NCBI GenBank assembly: GCA_033807695.1
Contig: CM066300.1
Coordinates: 1,054,001-1,118,000, forward strand
Direction of reading: 5' to 3'
From: Daedaleopsis sinensis
Lineage: Eukaryota > Basidiomycota > Agaricomycetes > Polyporales > Polyporaceae
Length of the DNA: 64,000 nucleotides
Part shown: in pieces, positions 23,647-34,827 of the stretch
Position numbering within the stretch: the first letter of the stretch is position 1
Layout: the number at the start of each line of letters is the position of its first letter
The notes under the pieces: generated by a model
Database searches by the model: none
Told to the model about the DNA's origin: nothing
The model's input: the letters and a program-made list of their open reading frames with translations, nothing else
Translations under genes and position numbers: made by a program

Positions 23647-24322
23647 CTAGTTGTTCACCCGCCAGCCGTGCTTGCATTTCACGCACTGTGCACGATACGC
23701 TTGGTGAGTCTGTCTGCGCCGCATGGCACCCCGTGTACGTACGGTGTAGAAGATCGTCGAGCCCTCGTCCGCACTCCGCAGCTAGAGCGAGAATGTGAGC
23801 GTTTGCGTGGGCACCGAGAGCGACGGCCAGGACAAGAGCGCACCTGAGCTTCCTTCGAGTACGCCTCCATGTGTCCGCACTCCGGGCACTTCTCGGTCAC
23901 CTGGCATCGCTCGGACGTCAGACACCGTCCACGTTCAGCAGACCACATCCACATGCAGCGCAACCGACCTTGAGCAGATCCTCGTTGGCGGCATGCACCT
24001 TCGTCTGCGTTTTGCGCTTCTGCCTTAGCGCGGACGGGAACGCTTCCGGGTGCGACTTGGTCACGATCTCGATGTTTTCGTAGGCTGTGCGTGCGTGTTT
24101 ATAACGTCAAGACGGGCGCGGCGGAACGGGGGACGCACAACTCGCGGGCTCAACGTGCGCGCACTGCTCGCAGGTGACCTCGAACTCGCCATCCTGCGGC
24201 AGATTGAGCAGGGTGCCGCAGTCCGGGCAGAAGAGAAGCGAGCCTGCGGTGTCTCTGTCAGTCGTGTTATCGTATATGAAGCTCGCCGTGGACGCACCGA
24301 TTTTGTCTGCCTTGCGGGCCAT
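23647..24322 (-). CDS. RPA12: RNA polymerase I subunit RPA12 (A12.2)
   Basis: Small zinc-ribbon subunit of RNA polymerase I, required for transcript cleavage and termination. It starts MARKADKIGASTASFIYDNT; the N-terminal zinc ribbon reads LLFCPDCGTLLNLP and VTCEQCAHVEPAS. The middle exons give FPSALRQKRKTQTKVHAAN. The C-terminal TFIIS-like ribbon is EKCPECGHMEAYSKEAQ joined to LRSADEGSTIFYT and CVKCKHGWRVNN, with the catalytic RSADEGST acidic hairpin intact. Four or five short introns. All eight zinc cysteines are present. Confidence 0.92.
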
Positions 24323-26678
24323 CGTACTTACCTCGAGGCTCGGAGATGAGCAACTTTCCAGGCGCCCAGGTGTGAACGCAGGCGTCTGTTATGGGCTTAT
24401 GTATAGGCGTCTATCTACTTCCATACTACGTTCAATACTTTATCATACGGTTCAAGTTGAAACGAAGAGGACTCCTCAATTAATTCAGCTCGGACAGCAT
24501 CTAGCAGCATGCACCTCCCGTTACCGCGACTCCTTATCATAACACTCATACAACTTGTGCCTCGTGGTCGCTTCAGGTACCCTGCCTGACTCGGTAACCT
24601 CGACTCGAGATCTCAAGGTGCTGCATAGCAAATAAATTGTCCGAAAGCTTGAGACTCAGGCTAGCTCAGAGACTTGGGAATCGCCTATACGACGACTATC
24701 GCAACGTCGCTGTTGCTGAAGCTCTGAAGATCTATTTCCGAGGCCCCTTCCCCAAGACAAGTCACTTTCGTCCTTACCTGAGCCTGGCATCAATCATGGC
24801 GCTCTCTTCAGTGTGGCACACAGAGCACGTACTGGGCGGAAGTCGAACACTCACTGAGAACGAATTCGGATGTCGATGCAGAATCATTGCAGACGGCCGG
24901 GAAGTCGGTCGCTGTCCAAGCCAAGTCCAAGCTAAGAGTTGTTTACACTGTATTATATTGGATTTGCGTGCGCTCTGATGCCATCGTGCGAGGCTCATGT
25001 GGTGACCGTACTAACGCCGCCGTCGTGTGCCTTCGACTCAGTGGCAAGTGGCGATTGAACGGTTGGACGTTTGAACAGTGAAGCTCAAGAAATCAACCTC
25101 GAGTACAGTGAATTGTTCGCGACGGTGGGGAGTGCATGGATGTCCTCTGCGAAATTGATCGAAGGATGTTGACATGCCGATATACAGCACAGTAGATGTC
25201 GTCGTCGTACATACTTACGGAGTGCCGTACCGGGTGGACCGTTCGTTCCATGGCATTCAGCGTCTGCAAGGTATCCAACCGCTATCCTGGCCCAGGAAAT
25301 GATCTCCGACCGGACCGATATGCGTACGGGCCTCATATCGTGCCCTCGGAGAGTTATAAGCTGAGAGGACGATCTAGATTTAAATTTGGGTGCTCGCTCT
25401 CAACTTGATGTCTGTGGAATTTAGCACGAGTTACGAACTCGCCGCCGAAGCTCGGAGGGCAGCAGTGAGCACCTAAGCGGATCGAGGCACCGTCGAGCCG
25501 ACCATAGAAACCAGGTCGACGTCGGTACAGTAACATAGTGACAACCCTGAGGCACAACAAGTAGGCGAGTTTGGAATTCGAACTTCGAAGGGATCGGGGC
25601 GCGTAAGTATGTGGTGACAGTGACAGGCAGCGGGCTCAGCTACTGTTGGAATTTGAATGTTGTGGTACCGATGGAGATTGCGTCGTATGACGGACGTCAC
25701 GCGTGGCAGGTCTGTCCGGTGGTCAGTCGTTTCTGGCGGGTGCATTCGCAAGCTTCGAGGGTGGGTCGGACGTGAGAGAAAGGAGACGATCTCTGCGTTG
25801 TAGGCTTGGAGGAATGTTCGATATCGGAGTCCGGGGCGAAGCATCACGTCGAGGCTGGAGAGATGCGTATACGGTAGCCGGTGTGGCTCAGGACCCAGGT
25901 CAATTGTGCAGGGCTTCTAATTCTTAGCTCACGTGGGAGGTCACGGAGGGGTTGGGGCATCATGAGGTGGGACGCGCACATCTCGACGGACGTAAGAACG
26001 GGAGAGAGGGCTGGGAGTGGATGTGGATGGATGGGGCGACTAGGGGGAAACGAGGCGGCTTGCTGGATAAGTACTAGCGAGAGAGGCGTAGATACGAGTA
26101 CACACGTATCAGCGACGGCGGTGAGGTATGCCGTACAGAGCACAGAGATGGGTTCAAGTTGTAGAAATGCGGTATGTGTTTGAAATAGGTGATGAGCTGC
26201 GACTGGCTTTGTGCTGAGGTGGTGGTGTGGCCTGCGTCGACGTCTGGAGGACTCAGGAGCGTACGGGGTCCTGGGGGGAGGAGGGGAGGCGGGATGTGCC
26301 TGATCTCGATGGGGTCCTGATGCGGCGGGTGAGCAGCGTCGGGCGGCCAACGGCATAGGGCGGGCGCCTGAGCGGTAGACTGCTGATGGACTTGTTATTT
26401 CAATCCATAGGCGGGATCCCCCCGCACTCCCTCCTCCTCCTTCTCCTCCTTCTCCGCCTTTGTTCTTCGTCCAACGCACGACGTTCCTGCCACCGCCCGG
26501 TGTGCCCGACGCTCGTCGTCCTCCGTCTAGGAGTCCCGCTCTTCTCTTCCCCCATCCTCCCCCTTCTCTTACGACCCCCTTCCACGGCGCAACCTACCCA
26601 GACTGCTACTGCTAGCTCGCGACGACCCGCTCTCCTCGCCCGAGCTCCGTTGCCTCCGACCCCACGGCGGCGCGTAGC
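24323..26678. other. Gene-poor tract of 2.4 kb
   Basis: I find no coding region with family resemblance or continuous spliced frames here. Open frames are short and unlike proteins. CpG is still common, so there is no sign of repeat-induced mutation. The last 280 bp (about 26400-26660) are strongly pyrimidine-rich, a common fungal leader just upstream of the UNC93-like start. Confidence 0.45.
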
Positions 26679-28937
26679 ATGTCCGACCACTACCCACCTT
26701 CACCACACGACCACGACGACCGATATCCACACTCGCACATACTCGCAGACTACGCGACCTCCGCTCACGACGACAAGGAGAACGAGCTGTACATAATGTC
26801 CGGCCGCTCCGCGCCCAGCGACGACGACGTCGCGAGCGTGACCGTCGAGATCCTCCCCCAGTATCGCGGCTTCAAGGCCGTGTACTACAACCCCGTCATC
26901 CAGGTCTTCTTCCTCGGTTTCGTCTGCTTCATGGGCCCAGGTCTCTTCAACGCCCTCAATGGTCTCGGGGGAGGCGGCATGCTCAATCCCACCACCAGCG
27001 CGAACGCGAACTCTACCCTCTATGCTACCTTTGCTGTTGCTGCCTTTTTTGCCGGGTGAGTTCTCCATTGATCTGTTCCCTGGCCGCGCCCGCGCCCTGC
27101 GCCGGGGGTCAGTCATCCTGTGCGCTCGATGCCTGCCCTTCCGTCCGCCGTTCCGCGCGCGCGCTGCGGGGGCGAGTGCTTAGCCTCGCGCCAGTGCTGA
27201 CAGCCGTCCCAAGCTCGATCAATAACGTCCTGGGCTCAAAACTCACACTCCTTCTCGGAACGACCGGCTACGCGCTGTACATTGGTTCATATCTGTGCGT
27301 CTCGTCGCATCTCATACTGTGCGATCCGCCGCTCACGGGGCCGACAGGGCGTACAACCTCCACCCCAACACTAGCGCGTTCGTGCTCGCAGCAGGCGCAT
27401 ATCTAGGCGTCAGCGCTGGGCTGCTCTGGACTGCGCAGGGCTCGCTTATGCTGGCCTATCCCACGGAGGACCAGAAGGGCAAGTTCATTGCCATCTTCTG
27501 GTCCATCTTTAACCTGGGCGGCGTCGTTGGCTCGGCGGTCTCATTTGGAAACAACTTTGACAATACGGTGCGTCGCAACTCTCGACATAACCCTACTAGC
27601 CCGGCCTGACCGCTCTCTCGACCCTCCCTTCCCAGTCCGATTCAGGTGAGCTGCTGCACTGCCGCCCTGTGCCGCGTTTACGTCTAGCTGACGCTCTCGC
27701 GCCAACGACCGGTAACTTGCAGTCTCAAATGTCACCTATGTACGCGGTCTCGCCCTGGTCTCGCCCCTCCGACGCCGGAACGCTGTCCACTAACGTTGCG
27801 TTTCGCGTCAGATCTGTTTCCTGGTTCTCACAGGCGTCGGTGTCCTCATTCCCCTGCTCATGGCCAACCCTGCGAAGATGATTCGGAGCGACGGCACGCG
27901 CGTCGTTACACCGCGCCATCCGTCCTGGAAGAGCGAGTTCTACGGGCTGTGGGTAACACTCAGAACTGACCCGTGGATTGTGCTCTTGTTCCCGATGTTC
28001 TTTGCCAGCAACTGGTTCTACACCTGGCGTGAGTCATGTGCTTGTTGTTTATATGCGCCCGCTACTGAATGCCTTGTCCTGAAGAATTCAACGACTACAA
28101 CGCTGCGGTCTTCACGATCCGCGCACGGGCGTTGAACAACCTCATCTACTGGCTATCACAGATCGTCGGCTCGGTCAGCATCGGGTTCCTTCTGGACCAG
28201 CGCAATTTGTCCAGGCGTTTCCGGGCCTTCTCTGGCTGGATAGTCCTGTTCGTCATGGTCTTTGCCGTCCACACCTGGGCATTCTTTTATCAGAAGTAGG
28301 TTATTTGCTTCCATGTGTCCATCACAGTTAATTCACACTTAACTCACGCAGGGGATATACCCGCGAGACGATCATGCTCGCCCCGCGCATCGACATCCAC
28401 GACGCGCAATACCCCAGTCACCTGTGGCTCTACATCTTCTGCGGCCTGCTCGACTCGATGTGGCAGACGACGGCGTACTGGTTCATGGGCGCGATGTCGA
28501 ACGACCCCGCGAAGCTCGCGAACTTTTCCGGATTCTGTGCGTGCCTCGCTTCTCCTTCTCCCCGCGCGTGCTGACGGGCACCCACGCCCATGCCCATGTG
28601 TTTGCTCGACGCTCCGTCCCCGTGTTCTGACGGACGGACTGTTGGCTCGACATGGCCGGATTCGACCGTGCAGACAAGTCGCTGCAGTCCGCAGGCGCCG
28701 CGGGCATATGGCGCGCAGACGCGATGAAGCTCCCGTGAGTGCCCGTCCATATGCTGTATGCCCGTGTGCCCGTACGTGGCTGACGACTCCTTCCCCCGGG
28801 TGCGCGCTCCGCTCCGCAGGTACATGAACATGTTCCTCTCGACGTGGATCCTGCTCGTCGCGGGGCTCATCTTCGCGCTGCCCATGATCCACATGCGCGT
28901 GCGAGACACGACCGAGGAGGCCGACGAGACGCTGTGA
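26679..28937 (+). CDS. UNC93-like major facilitator membrane protein
   Basis: Multi-pass membrane protein of the UNC93-like/DUF895 branch of the MFS. The start MSDHYPPSPHDHDDRYPHSH opens a hydrophilic His/Asp-rich head. Membrane segments include VFFLGFVCFMGPGLFNALNG (the family motif), LTLLLGTTGYALYIGSYL, FVLAAGAYLGVSAGLLWTAQ, GSLMLAYPTEDQKGKFIAIF, IVLLFPMFFASNWFYTWQ, LIYWLSQIVGSVSIGFLLDQ and WLYIFCGLLDSMWQTTAYWF. The last exon ends RVRDTTEEADETL at tga 28935-28937. That stop overlaps a consensus GTGAGT donor; splicing to an acceptor near 29219 would replace it with a short basic tail. About ten introns. Its substrate is unknown. Confidence 0.82.
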
Positions 28938-31900
28938 GTGTCTGCTTTGCTTATCTGCGCGGTGTGTGCGTCATCGGTCGCCGGGGTGCTGCGCAGATGG
29001 CCGCGGCTGGTTGGTTCTGCTCTTCCGTTTCTCCGCTGCGCTCTTCTCTTCGGTCGTCCGAAATATTCGGGCACCGGCAAGAATGGTGGTTATCGGCACG
29101 AATGGATCCGTGTCTTATCTCGCCATCTCCCGCACGTCGCGCGCGCGATGCAGGCACTTCGTTCTGCCGTCCTCCTTGTTCCTATGGCGCTCGCTGACGG
29201 AGGATTTTTGGTATTGCAGCGCGCACATCTATCGAAGAGAGGACGAGAAGTCGGAGCCACAACGGAATCGGCATCGCGCATGATGCATCTGCTGGGGCCG
29301 GGATGCTTGGCCTTGCCTCGGAGGAGTTGTACTTGCACGGTACGTCCTCCGCAGCCACCCACGCTCTGTCCCGCAAGCCTCCTGTGGTCCGCCGCCCGCC
29401 GCCCCTCTGTGTCCGTCTCCCGCCTCCGCTCTCCGCTCTCTTCAAGACCCCGGGCCCTGTGTGTTCGTGTATTGTCGCTGTCAGTTTCCGTGTCTCCGTC
29501 CTCGTGTCGCATTTGCTGTTGCATTGTTGTAAATCTCGCCCCGCCCCCCGGATCGCCTCTCCCGCACACGCCCAGAAGTACCTAGCACACTACCACTAAA
29601 TACCTCACTACCAACCATTACTGCTGCTGTCGCCACACCGCCTCACGTCATGCCACGCCCCCGGAAGTTACATCGCCGCCATCCGTATTTCAACCCGTTT
29701 ATGCTTGATTTGCTTGCCGCCGCCGTGCTTGTTGCTTTACTCCGTTCCGGATCCAGTTCTTCCTCTCCCTCTCCCTCTACCCCTCCCCCCGCCTCTCCTC
29801 TCCTTGCGTCGCTTTTGCTTAATCGGCCGTGCGTATATATGCACGCGGCGTGCTTGTATCATCACTTAGGTTACAGCTGACTGCGCACGGATATGGATAT
29901 ACGGATATACGGATTTACAGTTACACAGAGCTCGCGGTCCATGGTTTTTCGACGTTCTCGGCCACGGCTACGGTCACGTTCACGGCTACATACCTACTTG
30001 CCATCGCGGCATTACCGTACACGCCGACGGGGTACCTGCTGCAGCGCGCCACACTCTTGACCTGGGCCCTTGTGCTCCCTACCCGAACCCCTTGTGTTCG
30101 GATCCGCGCCCAGCACATCCGACCACCCACCGTCCCTCCCCCCTCTGGGCGCTGCATGTCTTCCTTCTCGTCGTCTTCGCTCTACGTCTGAGACTGCAGG
30201 TACATAGGATTTAGTTACCGGTTACTGCTCGGTGGATTATATTATTTCGGATTTGTACGTACATGCGCATTGTGCAGTCGCAGTGTATCGAGCCCGTCGC
30301 CCGTGGTGCAAGGGAGATAGAGTAACGTTTCATGGAAGGACTCTGGACGGTTGGATAGACTATAGTGGACTCGAGGTCGTGACGGTGTACCGGCGAGCGG
30401 GTGCTGGAGACATGATAAGTTTGATTATCAACGGAGGCTACGTCACAGAGTGGTGGTTAAATTCATAGGTGGCGACGCCCCCTCATATTGGTAAACTGTA
30501 TCCTAGGTCTGTGTCGAACGCTGGGATACTTCTACTGTGACCAACGTAGACCGACGATCGTATCGTAGACATATATGTGCCCTCCTTCGCGAACCTAGGC
30601 CGGAGTCCTTGCAGCGTTCTCAGTTCTAATACTTATCCTCAGTTCCGACTTCCGTTTCTACTGTGGGCCGGCGGCTCAGCTCGAGGCCCTCGATCCACGT
30701 ACATACAGAAGATCTCGGTGCACAGCTGAGCGATATGAATTCAAGCGTTATTGAAGTTTCGGCATTGTCGCTGTACGACGCGCCGGTAGTGGCTGGCACT
30801 GGCAGTTTCAGTCTGCAGCTGTGGCTGAGGTAAATGTTGTAAATACGCAAATGTACGCCTACGTCTCGCACAAGACGACGCATGCATGCAGCGTGCATGG
30901 CGCTATGCCCTGACGCGGACGGTTAAGTGGTGATTCGCCGGCGCGCCTCAAGACTTGAATTTGCAGACTCATTGCACTGCACCGGGCGCGAGCCCGAGTC
31001 TTGCGCATTGAGCAATCGACCTCGAGGATACACGACGATGCGTCCGATGAGGAATAGCGCAGAGCACCATTCAATGACATGCTGTCGGTTCGAAGCTTCG
31101 GATCCGAGTCTGTTCGACAGTGGGCCGACGTATACGTAGGCCAGTTGGTTCTGGTTCCGGAGCCGCATGTGCGAGTGCGATAGTCATCGTCGTGGCTCAT
31201 GGTTCGGTATTCAGATTGGCAAGGGTGCGCTAGTGTGCAAACCTGGCTCTCGTTGGTCCGGACGACCATGTGCAAGGGGAGCCAGGAGGATCGACGAGTA
31301 GCTAGAGTCGGCGACACGGGACTTGTTCGCGTCTCGAGCAGAATCAAGCACGCGGGGCCGCTCCGGCGAGTCCGAATCGTCGCACACTGCTCATCTCGGT
31401 ACCGTACCGTACGAGCCTTCTTCTCCGATGGGACCAGGGTAGGCGATTTTGATAGTGAGGGTACTCATATAGACCGTGACTCACCTTGGGTGGTGGCGGG
31501 TGCACATGCGCTGTCTGGTGACCCCGAGAACTGTTAATATGTTTGCTCGCGCTAGACCTAGACACGGGTTGTTGGCTCAGGACCCGCGGACGTCTCATTT
31601 AGCCCTCGAATATGCGAACCTTTCCGGTACGCAAAGTCGGACAGGGTACTTACCATATTAGTAAGTCAAAGTACGCAAACTTTGGACAAACCTTGGGGGG
31701 AGTTGTGCCGGTCCTGTTGGCTCTTGGTTGACAATGGATCCCAGATGGCTCGAGGCTGCAGTCGTATTCTCTGACAAGGACGTACGCAGATCCCGTAGTA
31801 GTATAGCGCTCTGTCCGACCGCTTTGGAATTTGGAATGATAGCGAGTGCGATGTTCTTGACATGATGCTGCCGCTGTGGAATCGACTCGTCGTATGCGAA

Positions 31901-32585
31901 CACCAGGTGGTCTTGGAAGCGGCCAGTGTTGGAGATATTCCGTGTACGGTGCGACCTGTACTATACGTGTCTGGTATCTGTGCGTCTCGGTGCACCCTCA
32001 AAACGTGGGCGATAGGGTCGACCGCGGGTTTCCGGAGGCAGCGGACCGCCGTGCTAGTACGAAGATTGCCTGATTGTTGAGTACTGGTCCGAGTGATTCA
32101 ATACAGTGAGAGTCGATCCTTAGGGCCCGCACGAACTTCTTGGGCGAAAGGAAGCACAATCTGAAACAGCAGTATTGCATAGGTTCGTGCGGCAAGACGT
32201 CAAGAACAACTGCGGCCAGTCAAATTGATTCGAACGAGCATTACTTAGTTGGTGTTCCGCGACCTTCCGCGACTCCTGGGAACGAGGCGATCAACTAGAA
32301 GCCCTTTGTTGCACTTTGATGGCGTGATGGTGGACTGTCGGATATCCGAGCCAGGCCCGAGCGTTGCTCTGCAAAGCACGGCCTCTGATGAGACTAGACG
32401 TTTTCATGCAAGACAGTCTAGAGCTACATTCTTGTATTAGACACTCGACGCGATCAGTATAGCTAACGATCGAGTGCGTAGAATGAAATATGATACACAC
32501 GTGCACGTAACGATACAACGATACATAATCCGCGAGAGAGTTGAAAGCACTACCACTGGTCCCGGAAAGACCACGGAAGCATCTA
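28938..32585. other. Gene-poor tract of 3.6 kb
   Basis: No protein family can be recognised on either strand and no run of exons joins into a sensible protein. The left part (29340-30180) is rich in CT runs, with a short GGATATAC repeat near 29888-29918. The right part (30200-32500) is closer to 50% GC, with stops scattered in all frames. It may be intergenic space, untranslated sequence or decayed repeats. Confidence 0.4.
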
Positions 32586-33706
32586 TTAGGCATACTGTGC
32601 GGAGTCAAGATTCAGTTAAACAGACATGGGATAGAGATAACGATGACTTACTCTGGTGAATGTACCCATGGTCATGAACGTCTCTTTCCTCTTCGACCCG
32701 TCCTTCGGTCCGTACAGAGACTTGACAGCGTCGCTCATGCCTGCTTTCCGCTTCGCCTCCTCTTTCGCGAGCTCTTGTACTACTGCACGGCTCGTTGGGT
32801 TGTTGGACGACGCAGCAGCGACAGACAGCTTCTTCGCCGGAGGTTCAGCAGCTGCAGACTCGTCGACAGGAGCCTTGCGCTTCTTGCCCTTACTGCCCTT
32901 GCTCCTGACGGGCTCGTGCAGCCGTTTCGTGTCCATGGACGCGCGCATCTCTTCCTCGAGCTCCGGAGAGGGGTTCATAGTGACGATGTCGGACGTGCGG
33001 TCGTATTTGGCACCACACTGTGGGCAGAGATCGAGAGAGATACTGCCATTTCCTGCCTCGGCATCTGCGCCAGAGGCTTTTGAGGGAGGAGTGCTGGAAA
33101 CGGCTTTGAGACCGGCTTGCGAGAAGACGCAGCCGCAGGAGTGGATGTACACGAAGGGCTGAACGCCGTTCATCTCCTTGAAGTTGAGCGGGCAGACAAA
33201 GGGTGCACGCTCGGGTGCCGATTCTGAGGGACCAGAAGAGGAGGACTTGCTCGGATTCGGAGTGAGCTTCAACGTCCTCACGTCCTGCGGATGGAGTCAA
33301 ATCGGCCATGCTCACAAGATCGGGAGTTAGACACACCTTCAAGCTTCGGATGTGCCCGCAGACAATCTCGCCCTCTCCTCCAAACGAGCTCCTGTCTAGT
33401 AAGAACTCGAGTAGTGCGTCCTTGTTGTACAGCTTGCCTAATGGACACGATACTACGGGCTCTTGCAATGGTCGCTACAGAGGGGTCGGATGAGATTTGA
33501 AGCGCTACAAACGAGCAGGCAAGTACCTTTGAGAGAGCACAGAAGAACCACATCGCACGTATCTGGTTCGCTCGGTCTGCTTGTTCAGCCTGAAGTGAGC
33601 GGAATCATGAGTATGGGGAAGAAGGACAAGGTGCCTTTGAACACACCTTCGGCTTACTCTTCACAAGGTCGCGGCGGTCTGGGATACTTCCTCCATCATT
33701 ACCCAT
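32586..33706 (-). CDS. RTF2: Replication termination factor 2 (RTF2) family protein
   Basis: RTF2 acts at stalled replication forks and, in fission yeast, with the RTS1 barrier; it is related to RING/U-box proteins. It starts MGNDGGSIPDRRDLVKSKPK, then AEQADRANQIRAMWFFCALS, then PVVSCPLGKLYNKDALLEFL and GEGEIVCGHIRSLKDV. The C2HC2 pseudo-RING continues as FVCPLNFKEMNGVQPFVYIH, SCGCVFSQAGLKAV and LCPQCGAKYDRTSDIV. A Lys/Ala/Pro-rich linker precedes MSDAVKSLYGPKDGSKRKE. A final intron gives the family ending TFMTMGTFTRYA with the stop at 32586. Reading through it instead would end at 32616 with a poor match. Divergent from MED21. Confidence 0.9.
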
Positions 33707-33979
33707 GGCTTCGGAGACGGGACGTGTAGATTAGAGAGGTGGTGGTGGTGGTGGTCGGACTCGTGAGTCGCGAACGGAGGAAGCGCCTGTCTAAGGGAAT
33801 GCTGACTAATGCGGCGTTCGCAGCCAAGTTGCCGGAAGGTGTCCGGCGCTTATGCCGTTTTGTGCGAGGTTGTGAGTCGAGTGGAGGTTGTCGGATGCGC
33901 CAAGGCTCTGCCTCTTGTTCTATGTCTCTCCTCGTCTGGCTGGTATTCCTCGTCCGTCCGGAGCCCTCATAGCAGCGAC

Positions 33980-34637
33980 ATGCTGCAGGAACTCTCTCAT
34001 ATGGACCGTATCACTCAACTTCAAGATGAGATTCAACAGGCATGTCTTCCATTCGCCTCCAAGCTCCATTTAGCATCCTGACTGGTCCGACCACAGTTAA
34101 TGACGATCATGTCGAGTAGCATCGCCTACCTCACCTCCCGGGCCAACTTCCTCCAGGTCAGCCAGGAGGTACCGATAACCAAGTCTCGCAATGTGGACAA
34201 GTATGACCAACCGGAGGCTTTTGAAGGTCAGACGCGTACATATTCGCGTTTCTTGTGCCTAAACGGTCCTTCCCGCTTGCAGCGAACCAGAAGGAGCTCG
34301 TGACGGACCTGATAGTCAAGGCAAAGCAGGTGGAGTTGCTTATACAGTCGCTACCTGAGCCCGACCCCGAAGAGCAGCAGGTGAGTCGCCCGCTGGGTCA
34401 TGTCTGCTACATACTTGACTTTGTTCAGGTTCAACGGCTACAAGCTCTCGAAGAGGAGATGTCACAAGCGAATGCGGAGTATATCCAGGCAGTCAACCGC
34501 GCAAGTAAGTGTCGTGCATTCTCTTCCCCACTCAGATCAAAAACGAACATCTCCTAGAGAGTTTGCACTCACAAATATGCGACGTGCTGAGACACATGCT
34601 GGATGAGCCGGATGTTGTGAAGGACGAAGGAGGATGA
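33980..34637 (+). CDS. MED21: Mediator subunit MED21 (SRB7)
   Basis: Middle-module Mediator subunit, 147 residues after splicing. It starts MLQELSHMDRITQLQDEIQQ, the conserved MED21 head (an in-frame ATG at MDRIT is an alternative start), then SSSIAYLTSRANFLQVSQEV and PITKSRNVDKYDQPEAFEA. Two coils follow: NQKELVTDLIVKAKQVELLI and QSLPEPDPEEQQVQRLQALE. The end reads SLHSQICDVLRHMLDEPDVV. The first intron (about 34040-34096) has a GC donor (AG|GCATGT) and a normal AG acceptor; the other three are GT-AG. It faces away from RTF2, with 273 bp between start codons. Confidence 0.9.
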
Positions 34638-34827
34638 CCGCCGGGGGCTGTTGGAACTTGGGAGGACGCTTAGATTAGAGTACAGCGCGCCAATCTATAC
34701 ACGATCGTGTTCACAGTCGAACATGCACGCCTCAGCCACTCTTGCCTGCACGCCTCTCCTCCCTCTCGCCCTCATCCACCCACGACTGCTAGTTAGGCTA
34801 GGATCATTAATCCCTTGTTGATCGATC

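Noticed and set aside
24637..24978. Plus-strand frame starting MSESLRLRLAQRLGNRLYDD
   Set aside because: No ATG at its start, no splice partners and no recognisable domain.
29650..29880. Short plus-strand frame starting MPRPRKLHRRHPYFNPFMLD
   Set aside because: Low-complexity CT-rich translation with no homology or support.
29888..29918. GGATATAC tandem repeat as a possible minisatellite
   Set aside because: Only about three imperfect copies, too few to call a repeat locus.
31080..31100. tRNA B-box-like GGTTCGAAGC and similar GATTCGAAC sites elsewhere
   Set aside because: No matching A box or acceptor stem at the right distance, so no tRNA is called.
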